Made by a program: the position numbers and the translations under genes. The notes beneath the pieces are model-generated. The model saw only the letters and a list, made by a program, of their open reading frames with translations, did no database searches and was not told the DNA's origin. DNA of 64,000 nucleotides from Euwallacea fornicatus (lineage: Eukaryota > Arthropoda > Insecta > Coleoptera > Curculionidae), in assembly GCF_040115645.1 (NCBI RefSeq), contig NC_089569.1, positions 2,356,001 through 2,420,000 of the forward strand. Direction: 5' to 3'. Below are positions 1-11,561 of this stretch, in pieces (position 1 is the stretch's first letter; each line of letters opens with the position of its first letter).

Positions 1-2953
1 AAATAAACAAAACTTAAATGTAAATTTCGCCACTTAACAGTTATTCTGGGAGCTGGTTAAAATTTATCGCTCCAAATACCCTCCTGCAGGTTTTTCTATT
101 ATTTCGAGTACCAATTCCATTAAAACTTTTTAAAAGCGTTCATATTTTTTCTAATAAAACCTCCAGACCGAAAAAACAAGGCTTAAGTTAAGCTCATTAT
201 GCACTTTTTGGCCGTTCGCCGTAGAAACTTTTTGTTTTCAAATTTACGGATGTGTTTATAGGCTTTTAAGCGAGAGAGAACTTTTGCAAACAATAGAAAA
301 AAAGGGGGAAATTCATTAATTTTACATAAGTTTGTTATTGGTTTACGGTCAGACTCTACCGTAAAAACTTGATGATTATCTACATTTCCATGAGGAAAAT
401 TAATGCAAAAATAACGCATTCTTCATCCCATCTTATATTGAATGCCAATAAAATAGCATATCTTTATGCTAAAGCGCATCACGCATTACATGATTGAATC
501 AAATCAATTCAGTTCACTCTGGGCAAATGAACTGAATCGATATAACCGAACTCTTTGTGTTTGTCAATCAAACTGTAGTTGAACTCTGTTTCGGTTTATA
601 ACCAATAATAGATTTACATTATGTTTGTATTTGTTACCGATTCAGACTTAGCAACATAATAATTGTTTTCAAGTTTTATTAATTCAATAAGAAGCACAGA
701 AGTGACTGGCTAATTCGTCAAATGAATTACGTCGAAATTATGTAAATTATTATTTATTATCAATTAAATGAAAAATTATTAAAAAAATCTAATGAAATAC
801 GTTATTAATCTATTGGGTTTTCGGGATCAATTTAACGCGGTCTAGCCCGCTAAAATGGAGGTGGGAATAAAGTGCTCCAAGTCACATTTTTTGTTTAATC
901 AATATGCCTCCAATTCATGTAATTGTTTTTGTTCTCCAAAATGTTCGCCTTTATCTTGTGGCAAGTTGCGATTGAAGAAAAAGTCTAAAATTGCAATTGA
1001 AACGAGGCCATTTATAAGAAATTCAGAAGCTGAAGTTCTCAGACCGTATTTAACAAATTGTTCTAAACACTTTAGTTAACTAAACACTCGTTCGGATATA
1101 ATATTTCTCGAAATTTACTTTAGATGTTTCCCTAGGAGCTTTTGCATTTCGAAAACTGCAGAAAATGTCATAGAACGCGTCAAAGCTAGCTTCATTAAAC
1201 TTATGTGGTCACACAGGATCGTCATGCCCCAAATACTCCAATTAAGAAAATGGTCACTCCAGTGAAATTTCAACGCTAGTTGCTTGCTATAAGTGTTTTT
1301 TTGACACTATCAATATCTCCAAAGCTTCAAATTTTCTAGAACTAGTCAGCCGTAGCTCTATTGAACACACTCGTTTAGGTTAACATATTGTTAACACACC
1401 AATTGGCTGAAAACTATATCAAGTACCATTTCAGTTCTAGTTGTTCATTCTAGTAGGTGTTCTTCTGGCACCGTCAATGTCTCAAAAACTACAGGAGATA
1501 TTGTGATGTTCGTTAGATATACCTTTATCGAACCTGTCTGTATAGGTGGAACTTCTCGAGGTACGTTACAACAATTACTACTGGAAATTGTTTCTCAATA
1601 GTCCTATGCTAGCAAGTTATAAGACACCTCCATATTGATTTATCGAGAGTTGGGCTTATGTTGGGGAACAAAAACGCTATCAACTATTCCCATAAATTAC
1701 GTTTTGGAACTATAAAGGCCTGCCTGAATTTAAGTACTTGCCTCTAAAGTTTGAGTGCAGTACGCGTATAAGGAAGACGAAGGTTCATTATCGCTTTTGC
1801 TTGCTTTTCGGTCTATAAATGCAGTTTTGTGTTTGACGACAATGATTTAGGTTGTGGTAAAGTCGCTCTTTAATGAAGCCCGAGAGAAGGTTCACACGCT
1901 GACGATAATCACAAGGCACTTGCAATGAAATCATAACAAGTGGGGATTTTCTGCTTCTTTGATTGTTATTGGCCGTGAGAAAGTCGCTTAGTTCTCACAG
2001 ATCGTAAATGACTTCCTTCGAATTTTTTACCTTTGTATCTACAAAGGCTGTTTTAGCGTATTTTAGAGCTTCAAAAAGCTCGTTCAAATTTTCCATTATC
2101 TGAGCGATAACTGATACAGATAGGAATGAAAAATGCACTCGCCCGAGCGTTCTCGAAATCAAATACGAACAGTAGGAGTAATGCATCTCGCCTATCGTAT
2201 AGTTATCGTAAACGAGGAAACATAAATTCTGTGACCGCGATCATTTCGCATTTATCTACGCCCTTTTTGCGATCTCCCATTACGTTTTCATGCATCTCCC
2301 AGGCGTAGCTCGCTAAAGGGCGCCCATCTATCAGTCTACTAACTTTAACGGGTTAAAAAAGACTTCTACGATGACGTTTAACTGCAAAACTTTGGAGGTG
2401 AAATTGAAAAAGAGGTAAATCGCACTTTTGTATTCCGCAGGGCTTTAAAATTTCGCATATAAGCGTGCAATAATTGGCGCGTGAAGTACAATATACAATC
2501 AAATATTCAGGGTAGGCGACGAATCGAGCATACACAACTATACTCGTTAAAATCGTGGATTTTTAAAAGCCCATTTGTTAGGTGTATGCAAAATTCATGC
2601 CTCGATAATGCAAATTGCTTGGGCTCTGTTCAAGCCAACAAGAAACGACTACGCGTATTGAAAACTGAGCGTTGTAAGCAAGCCTTTCTCAAATCTGTCG
2701 AAAATCGACGGAAATTCTGCTCGTTCCATATTATTAATAGTGGAAACCGCAATACCAGTTTAGATGATTTAGATCCTTCCACCTCCACGAAGAAAAAATA
2801 TTCGCGCTGGAGAAGTCGCTAAAACGTAAAAGTACATTTCTAAGGTAAATCTGTGATTAACAAAAACTTAGAGTGATGTGCGATTCGTTGCAACAATTTC
2901 CTCGTTTTCCCAAGTTCCATCTCCAAACACGGCACAATCATTAAAGAGATGTA
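1..2953. other. Noncoding stretch, no gene seen
   Basis: AT-rich noncoding DNA. Open frames here, including one of 113 codons at 2481-2822, show no recognisable domain and no exon-like splice borders. Between about 1290 and 1560 there are two loosely similar segments, each with a short 'tcaatatctc' or 'tcaatgtctc' core and a later 'tatcgaac' or 'tattgaac' piece. They may be an old repeat, but I cannot delimit it. Confidence 0.6.
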
Positions 2954-4716
2954 CACCGCTTGCCCAAATTATCGCAACACGTTTATAACATTAATAAACC
3001 CGATATTTTGAAAAAATGCATAAAAAACTCACAATTTTATTTAAAAAAAGGCATTTGATCCCCGATTTTCGATGCTGAAATTTTTAACCCGTATCCAGCT
3101 ACCCCGACTGACTTCTCATTTTCAAATGGGAAAGTACCCATTGCAGTACGTCAAATGAAAGGTAATTCAATAAAAGATACATTCAAAACCAAAATTTGAT
3201 ACACAGGTTTAATCTTTGCTTTCTAGATAGACAACCCATTCTTGTTTCGCTTTGAAAGAGCGCGAAAAAATGACATTAAGACGTAGAAATTCCAAATGGA
3301 AACAATTTTTCGGATACAGAATATTTTGGTTTTCGTATAATGCATCAACGGTTGAATTCGGTTATTAACCGCAGTTAGAATGTCAAGAACGTGGATTGAT
3401 TATCTGAAAAATAAATAATTGATTTTTAATCTTTTTAGGATACGAAGATCGCGAAAGAATCTGCGATGAGGTATGTCTCATATTTAACGATAAATATCCA
3501 GATCGGCCTGTTGATAGGAGTGTAATTTGTCAGATTAATTAAAAAAATCAACAAACCGGAAGTGAGAAAGCTGCTCCAAAATGTGAAAGACCTCGAACAG
3601 CAACTGGTGGGCATAAACCACCAGACATTATTTTAATTATCGATGAAAACCAATAAAATCTGCCAGTAAGCTTGGTGATGAATTTGATGTATCTGAAAAA
3701 TTAGTAAGAAATCTTATCAAAGGAACAAAATTCAATCATACGAAATTGCCCTTAGGCCAGATATGACTCCTACAGATTTTGATCGCAGGATAAAATTTTG
3801 TGAATCGATACAACGGCATTCAAGGTAATAAGTTATTTTCTAGAGTTTTGACCAGCATAGACGTAATTGTAGCCGCTGGTCTACAGACACTCCTCGCTGG
3901 ATGCAGACTCTGTATGCACGACATTCGCAAATACTCAATGTACAGATGGGTATAATCGGCCCATTTTTCAAAGAGAAGACCTTAAACAACGCACTTATTT
4001 CAAAACGAAATAATTCCATTAATTGCCGCAATTTTTCCTAGAGAAAATAGGGAACGAGTACCCAAAAATGTTTGGTTCCAACAAGATGATTCACCACCAC
4101 TTAATGCAATGGCTGTGAGAGCTTCTTGATGAGATTTTCCGTCGGAAATGGATCGATAGGAGAGGCGCAATAGAATGGCCGTCATGATCTCCAAATTTTA
4201 CGGCTTTGTGAGGCGACTGAGAAAATTCCGTTTACAAAAACAGACCATAGAATTTAGATGGTTTATGTCTTAGAATTTAAACCGAATCAGAATTAATAAC
4301 AGAAGCAACACTCGATAATTGCATAAAAAGAGGTCGAGGAACGATGGAGGAATTGCCAAATTGTTACTAGACCCTGATTTTAGAATTTTTATAGAAATTC
4401 AACTTTTTATTATGCAATAGTGCGCTTTATTTTTGTATAAATTTTTTTAAAAAGAAAACTAGGTCCAACCTCAGTTCCAAGTAGACCGTTATATCCCTCA
4501 TTGAGCTACCTTCCGTTTGATATCCAACCATGGGAGCTATTCCGTTTAAAAATAAGAAGTCAATAGGGATAACTGAATAGGAGTGGAAAAGTTGAACATC
4601 AGAAATACTGCTTTAAAATGCCTTTTTTTTAAATAAAATTATACATGTTTAAGCTATTTTTTAATATCGGGTTTATGAAAGTTACAAGCGTGTCGCAATC
4701 GTTTTTACAAGCGCTG
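2954..4716 (+). mobile_element. Fossil long-TIR Tc1/mariner-superfamily transposon, copy A
   Basis: A decayed DNA transposon of about 1.76 kb, flanked by TA on both sides (2952-2953 and 4717-4718). The ends are inverted repeats of roughly 240 bp. The outer parts start CACCGCTTG and CAGCGCTTG, and both share the inner stretch around 'aaacccgatatt'. Broken transposase pieces read on the plus strand in several frames: a helix-turn-helix relic with 'YPDRPV' near 3495, 'TPTDFDRRIKFCE' near 3770, a catalytic-core relic 'VWFQQDDSPP' near 4070, and 'RRKWIDRRGAIEWPS' near 4140. Stops and frameshifts are numerous, so it cannot make transposase. It is related to the copy at 26109-28028, which lies in the opposite orientation. 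Confidence 0.85.
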
Positions 4717-7203
4717 TAAAAATCGGATGTTAAACGGGCAAATCGAATTTAACAGATTTTTGGCTATGGTAAAGAAGTGAAATAATGAATAGCCGCGGGC
4801 TGTTATTCGCAGTGAAAAACGTATAGGTACCCGCATATGAGGCCCGTGTTTCCATTAGGGCTCACAAAAAACCTGGTTGGATATCAATCAGAGCAAAGAA
4901 TCGGAAGCAACAAAAAATGCTAATAATTGAAAGGTCGCTATCGACGTACGTTTAAACGGATCTGTTTTTCGACAATCAAAAGGGCAAACATGCCGCATGT
5001 GCTCTGTTTTAGCTGAAAATTTAAATTAACATTTTTTATTTTACATTCGACTTTTCGTGGCCAAGCGTCCGTCCGAAGCAGGGGCCATAAATATCGCTGT
5101 GAGCAGCCATAAAACTCTTCGGAAAATTTTCTAAAAACATTTGCAAACATATCCAAACACAAAGCAGAGCAAAATAAAGGGGATATAAATCTTATATCGC
5201 CAACAGGCAGTTTATAATATCTCCGGGTGGTGGCACCCCGATAATCTATTACGGGGCTCCGGTTTTCTATAGCACAGCTTCTGCTAAATTGAAGCGCACC
5301 ATCAGAAAATCTGCAATGATAAATCTAATTCCCGTTTTGGTGTAAAATTTAATTTGGAAATGGGCCAAAACGAATGAAGTCGGCTTTGCCAAGGGACATC
5401 ACCCATTCGTCATACGTAACCCAATTTCGCTACTTTAGTACTATTAGATATATATTCGTTCCCGAAATAATGCCATCACACTGGCTGACGCCCTAAAACA
5501 ATGGCCCTTTCGAGGGTGATAATGAAACTCCGCTACAATGAAACTTAAATCATTGCCTTTACCCAGTTTCTTCTGACAAAGCCTCTCCGAGAAAGTAAGC
5601 CACAATAGTTTTTGATCTAGAGCGAAAGAAACAAAGAACTTAAATAACGAGCGGCATATTTCATGAGGGCTTTTGTGCTCCGGCCAAATAAACATCCAGA
5701 CAATAGGGCATTGAGCCCGCAATAATAACGAAACTGACTTATAAACGTCATTCATGAGAAATTAAACTGTTTGAGAATTTAAGTAACATCGCAAAACATC
5801 TCCTGCTCAACTTAACATACAAGCCACGCCCCTATTAGAGTACTAATAAATTTAAATCTCCCCTTCTAACTTACATTGGCTGATGTCAAAATTGCAAGTG
5901 AAGCTTATGTATCGGTTGTTGATAAAGTCATGCCCAGTCCCTAATAACCTTGTACTAGGGGTATGTCAAATGTTTTCAAGTGAAAACCGAAGCTGACTGC
6001 AATTTTAACTGAGATAAACAACGCGTTTAAGACGAAAATATTATCGTTCTGCTAACTTCAATATGAAATCGGTTTAAAATAAGAATCGAGTGAATCAAAA
6101 GAAATTAAATTTTCTAGAGCACTTTTCAAAGCACTCTCCTCTGAACTTTAGGTTTTTTCTTTGCCTTCTTCTTTCTAGAATCGCTCTTCCTAACGACATT
6201 CTTGTAGTCGTGGCCTATCTGTCAGTCCTCTATTAAACCGCTCCTTTTAGTGTAAATCCTACCAATCACCTTCGTCGAGGGGCGTGACGTATTTAAATTC
6301 AACTGACAATCTCCGCTAATTCAAGTAAAATAAATAACGAAATGAGACAAAATACCTAGTGTACCATTAACTCTAAGGTTGCATTTCTACCCATGCTCTG
6401 TTTCAAGGTTTCAATGGAAATTAAATTGTAACTAAAGTTTTCACCCGATAATTTGATTCATAAAAGTCCTAATTGTTAGCACAAAATTATATACTATTAA
6501 ACCCATAAAGTTTCATACAAAAGACCCAGTTATAGAGTGGCAGATCACGTAGGTGGGTATAAAAATAAGGGTCAAATTTATTTAATAGAAATATAAACCG
6601 AGGGTTTTCTCTGTCTGAACGTGCTCACGTAGGGACTATTATTTTCGATGGTTTTCATCAGAAGGACTTAAGAAAATGGAACGGAGCAGTCCTGTAAAAT
6701 TATACAGACAATTTTTAGGATTACCTTGCAAAGTGAGAACATATTTCTTTGGGGTTTTGGTCGGTGATGGGCTACTTTGTATCCATACCCACTAAGAACG
6801 ATCAAATATTAACTGCGACCTCCCAGAACATTTGGATCCATGGAAACGAATCCAAGGCACACCCTAACAGTACTTCGCTGTCTGTAATGCTGTTCCATAA
6901 AATGAAATATAACATCATTTTACGGAGAAATGTTAAAGATTGGTACCGGACATTTCAGTATCAATTGACAGGGTTTTAATTAGGGGTTTTAATGAATGCT
7001 CAAAAATGAATAAATTCCATTTAAAAGAAGGAAGATATAATAAACCATAAGTGAGAGAGATGTAATTAACGTTTTTGTTCACTCTGTATATCGGGCTATA
7101 GAAGAACTATTTTTAATTTGAAGAATAGTTTGTTGCTAAAGGTACGAATCAAAAAAGGAAAATTGAGTAACTGGTTTCACTTAGAAAAAAATAGGTAACA
7201 GTA
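4717..7203. other. Noncoding stretch, no gene seen
   Basis: No supported gene. A 103-codon minus-strand open frame at 5444-5755 has no recognisable domain. A lone 'CTCTGTATA' near 7081 resembles the ends of the CAGGGTG-type elements seen elsewhere in the window, but no partner end is clear. Confidence 0.55.
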
Positions 7204-8126
7204 CCGTAAACCGATTTTTGAATATGTTATTCTAAAGGTCATTTTAAACAACTTTTTTAAAGGGACAAGGGCGCGCAAATGCCTCTTTCACACTTTTTTT
7301 GAGTTGAACATTTTCCAAATCCAACTCTCTTACGGGATCGTGGAGTGAATAGGGATGCTGGGTGGGGTAAACTGCTTCACTATGGGTATGTAATATTTTG
7401 TTGTTGATTTAAAGATCTGAAACGTTGTTGATAATTATCTCACTCAGCACTCCAATTCATTCCATGAATCCCGAAAGACATTTCACTTAATCGACTAAAA
7501 TACTAGCGTGGCCCCTGCGCAAGAAAGATACACAAAAATTTTACAATTTTATCTTAATTGCAATCTCAATTGAAAAAAAATATAAATTCTGATCAAAATG
7601 AGTTAATGAAAAACATATTGCTTGATAAGAATTGAAATTAAATGAAATAAATTTCCTTTACTGAGATGATCCGAACTAACTTGAACTAACCTGAACTAAA
7701 TGAAATAAATTTCCTTACTGAGGTGGATGTAACTTTGCAATTTCAATAGAGAAATAATGAATGACGCTTAATAAAGGAAATGACCGTTTAAATAAAAATT
7801 CTGCTAGATATCCAACAAAATGGGGCTCTTTTCTTCCATATCTGGGAATGCTGGGAGAATCAAGCAATGTTGTCGAATTGATAAATTCAAAAATGATTAT
7901 TTGGATGAAAAATGGAAATGTGTTACCTTACCTTACTTTAACCCACCCAGCACCCCTATTCGCTCCACGATCCTGTAAGACAGTTGGATTTGGAAAAATG
8001 TTCAACCTAAAAAAAAGTGTGAAAGAGGCATTTGCGCGCCCTTGTCCCTTTAGAAAAGTTGTTCAAAATGACCTTTAGAATAACATATTCAAAAATCAGA
8101 ACGATCAGAGCAAAAACCGTTTACGG
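7204..8126. mobile_element. Palindromic MITE-like element, CCGTAAAC termini
   Basis: Non-autonomous element of 923 bp with TA on both sides (7202-7203 and 8127-8128). The left arm (7204 to about 7375) and right arm (about 7935-8126) are inverted repeats of roughly 170-190 bp. They start CCGTAAAC and include 'atatgttattctaaaggtca' and 'gggacaagggcgcgcaaatg'. The left arm lacks about 20 bp present near the outer end of the right arm. The loop (7376-7934) shows no transposase. It contains a short repeated segment, 'aaatgaaataaatttcctt', at about 7641 and 7699. The open frame at 7761-8078 runs from the loop into the right arm and is not a gene. Confidence 0.82.
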
Positions 8127-8460
8127 TATAATTACCAAAAAAAATTCTTGACCTTTGTGGTTTTTTTACATTTCATTAAATTTCCGTAGTATTTGTTTTA
8201 GACCTATTCTTACACAAACTCCTGCTATTTTCTTCATCTAACTTTAAATATGGTTATGTAATCTAAGTACTTTATCGTAGGATGTTCAATTAAAGAAAAA
8301 AACCTAAGTGCGCATTGTATCTTTTCCGCCTTCCCTGTATAAATGAGAATATTTTTAAAATGCGCCTAATGATGTTCTACATATAAGGGTAAAAACAATT
8401 TTTGATCAAAACCATTAATAAAGTTGTAATCATCCGAGGCGCTCTCATTGGACAACCCTG

Positions 8461-8463
<3 letters not shown>

Positions 8464-8498
<35 letters not shown>
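8464..8498. repeat. (TA)n microsatellite
   Basis: About 35 bp of uninterrupted TA repeat, directly after a 'CCCTGTAT' motif of the kind that ends many elements here. Such tracts at element ends often grow from the TA target site. Confidence 0.95.
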
Positions 8499-8499
<1 letters not shown>

Positions 8500-8502
<3 letters not shown>

Positions 8503-9305
8503 AATTAAAAACATCAAAACTGTTTTCAATTGATTAAATCTAGGGATTTTTCACTCATTCGTTCGATTAAATGATGAAAATTTTATTTAGTTTCCGCAAC
8601 GCTATATCCATTATAAGTTAAGTAACTAAAAATTCCATAACGACAATTCGTTATAAAATGTCCAGTAGTATTTTATCCAATTACCCTGTCCCCAAGAGGG
8701 ATGCATTATTAAAATTATAAAGATAGAGGGATATTTTAGAGGCGAATTTGTAAACGCACCTGAAGAGCTAAACTTCATCAAATCGAGCCCCAACTTCCTC
8801 GGAACCGACCTGTCGACTCTTCATTTTATCACGCAAACTTCCCTGACACCTAACGGGTGACAAATGAATATTGAATACATTATGTCAGCGGATCATTTGT
8901 CACGCTTCATATAAATTGTCGGACCCATTTTTTTAATCCCCTACAGAGGGAAAATCCATATTTTTGCCCTTCTTAATTTCGCGAAGTATTGTCAAATCCT
9001 CGAATTAAATAAGGAGTGTAAAACGGCAGAGTGAAAAGAAAAATATCAAGGGGAAACGTTTCTTCGTCAGACCAAATTGAGGTAAAAAAAAAATGTCCTA
9101 CGACACGCCCTAAATGTCGTGATTAGGGTGTGACTTCATGAGATGCTCCGCTCGAAATTCACTAGGGAATACAATTATTCCTTGGGATGTCGAGCGGTGT
9201 CAAATTTACTTGATTATCTCAGCTCTACATAGGGCCACATCACACCGAAAGATTGTAAGTTCGTTGATTTTCTTGCTGATTTTTAGAGCCCTACATTTCC
9301 CAGTG
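8500..9305. other. Noncoding stretch, nothing recognised
   Basis: AT-rich DNA between the TA microsatellite and the 17-bp minisatellite. I see no gene or repeat that I can delimit. Confidence 0.5.
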
Positions 9306-9475
9306 TTGTCATTTGATAAAAGATGTCATTTGATAAAAGTTGTCATTTGATAAAAGTTGTCATTTGATAAAAGTTGTCATTTGATAAAAGTTGTCATTTG
9401 ATAAAAGTTGTCATTTGATAAAAGTTGTCATTTGATAAAAGTTATCATTTAATAAAAATTGTCATTTGATAAAAA
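9306..9475. repeat. 17-bp minisatellite, ten copies
   Basis: Ten head-to-tail copies of the 17-bp unit TTGTCATTTGATAAAAG fill exactly 170 bp. Copy 2 begins AT instead of TT. Copy 9 has two internal changes, and copies 9 and 10 end in A rather than G. The middle six copies are identical, which suggests recent expansion from the centre. There are no spacers of unique sequence, so this is not a CRISPR array. Confidence 0.97.
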
Positions 9476-10880
9476 CTCAAATTGCTTAAAAAAAATTTTC
9501 TTGTGATACTGAATCGCACCGACTTCGCTTGATTAACTCATCTCTATTTTCGGCTCAAATTTCCTAAACGAAATTCGTGATTTCGTAAATTTTTCGCTCC
9601 ATTTTCAAAAGAATTTGTACATTTTTAAAGCTTTTTAGAACTTCGCCGAACAGCACCGAAAGTTCCCATTCGATATAAAATTTACACCCCATTGTTTGCA
9701 AATTGCTCTGATGCTAAACTGGAGGGTATTAATCTGAAACTAATGGCACGATTCGTCCTCCGATACATTTCAAGGAAATTGAACTCCGTATTCTAAATCA
9801 GCCCGCCGAGCTGTAATGGACCATAGTGAATGTGCTTCGCCAAATACCTTTTTTTGTCGAAAAAGTTATAGCTCTATTTAGGGGGATGTATTATTTTGTT
9901 GGATGGAGCAATTTAAGAGAGGTCTCACATTCTTATGGGCTCATTTTTTCCTAAAACACCAAGAGTGTTCTTAGACGCGAAAAGAGTAATTTGTATTTCG
10001 GGATACTTTCAAGCGTTTACTACGTAAAAGCATTGTTTAACTGTGGAAAAACAAGTTTTATATTATTTTTTGTACAATTTTGGTCACGTATTATCAATTT
10101 AGAGCAGCCACTGTTTGCTCGAAACTCGAAAGAACTTGTCGCTTTGAATATTTTAAGGATGCACGATTACACGCACTGCTGAAAATTAATCATGGAGAGG
10201 GATAAATGGAGAACTTTCGCCTTGAATATTAAATCGCAAATCCCTTTCTATCATTAAATAATAAAAACCTTCTCCGCAAACGCTGGTTATTAACAGTAAA
10301 AATGTTTATGTAAAATATTTAATTCCAGAACTCCGTTTTCTTAACGGCGGAATCAAATCTGCTAAAAAAAATTTCCATCGAGAATCAACTTGAGCAGAAA
10401 CCAACTTTAGCTTACACACAAGTAGTTTCCGCGGAAAGTTTTCCTGATTTTAATGGGGCGTTTGCTCGCCAGAAATCAATTATACACCCAACGTAAAGTT
10501 AAGAATGAAGTTTCGATAAGTTTTAATTAGAACTGGAACTACAATTAATTACATTGTTGTTCCTGACTTCGCGGGCAGATGGGCTCGGATCAGGCAGCAA
10601 TAGAATTGTTCCGTTAGAACTAAATGAATTCTCAAATGAGGAACCACGTTTTGCACTATGCAATTTTGCATTATGAGCAGTGAGTTTTTTCACATTGTGC
10701 ACAACACAACCGAAGGAAAATCTTAAAGAGATAATGTTGGGGCCAATGAATGGCAATGTCCAAATAAAGACTACGTGGATTTCTTCCAGACCAATCCACT
10801 TCACTCTGTTTTTGCAGTTACTCCAAGCCTCATCTGCTAATCGTGGAGTTTCTAAGTATTACTAAGGAGAACTACGTATA
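9476..10880. other. Noncoding stretch, no gene seen
   Basis: No supported gene. Overlapping open frames on both strands at 10523-10865 lack domains and exon borders. Confidence 0.5.
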
Positions 10881-11561
10881 CAGAGCATTTCATAAACGTA
10901 CAGACGAACTTTCAAGGTATGTAAAACTCATAAAAACAAATATTTAAGTCGAACAAAGTTAAGTCTGAAATCGTTTCGTTTCCAAGATATTAAATGTTGA
11001 ATTTCTTATTTATTTAAATATTTCTTAAATGTTTCAAAAACAGTTTAGGGTAATGACAGAAAATTAGCGACACCCTATGGCGGGATAAAAGTGCATGTTC
11101 TGTAGTAGGCAGAATATTTTCACCTACACCAGTGGCATACGTGAGGCGATTCAACGTTTCTACATGTGCAAATGGCTTAGAATTTAATGGAACTACCCTT
11201 TGGAAGAAGAATATTGTTTAGCGATGAGATAAGTTTGAGACCTGTCTGCCTTCATCTCCTCTACCTCTACTAAAAGAAAATTTAATTAATTTCTCCTAAA
11301 GAAGTTTCAAAAAATCGCACTTAAAAACTCATACCGCGTTTTTGGTAGGTACAGGAATGAGAAATCACATATTAGACGTAAAAATGCTACTTGAGCAACA
11401 AAATACTAAAATGACTTTTTTTTAATTTAAAGAATATAAAAAAAAATACTCTGCATCTTGGAAACGAAGTAATTTTGCAACTAACTTTATTCGATCTAAA
11501 TAATTGTTTTTTTAGCTCTACATCTCCTGAAAACTTGTCAATATGTTTATGAAACACCCTG
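10881..11561. mobile_element. MITE-like element, CAGGGTGTTTCATAAAC termini
   Basis: Element of 681 bp flanked by TA (10879-10880 and 11562-11563). The right end, read inward, is CAGGGTGTTTCATAAAC. The left end is a mutated form, CAGAGCATTTCATAAAC. Further in, the arms match again: 'tcgtttccaagat' at about 10977 is the inverse of 'atcttggaaacga' at about 11456. This gives terminal inverted repeats of roughly 110-130 bp with internal divergence. I see no transposase remnant in the centre. It is non-autonomous. Confidence 0.75.

Noticed and set aside
2481..2822. 113-codon plus-strand open frame
   Set aside because: No recognisable domain, no codon-use contrast and no exon borders; such lengths occur by chance in 64 kb.
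5444..5755. 103-codon minus-strand open frame
   Set aside because: No domain, no splice context and no homologue that I recognise.
7761..8078. 105-codon open frame in the CCGTAAAC element
   Set aside because: It runs from the loop into the terminal inverted repeat and has no transposase motifs, so it is a by-product of the element.
9306..9475. Regular direct repeats resembling a CRISPR array
   Set aside because: The copies are head-to-tail with no unique spacers, in an animal genome. It is a minisatellite.
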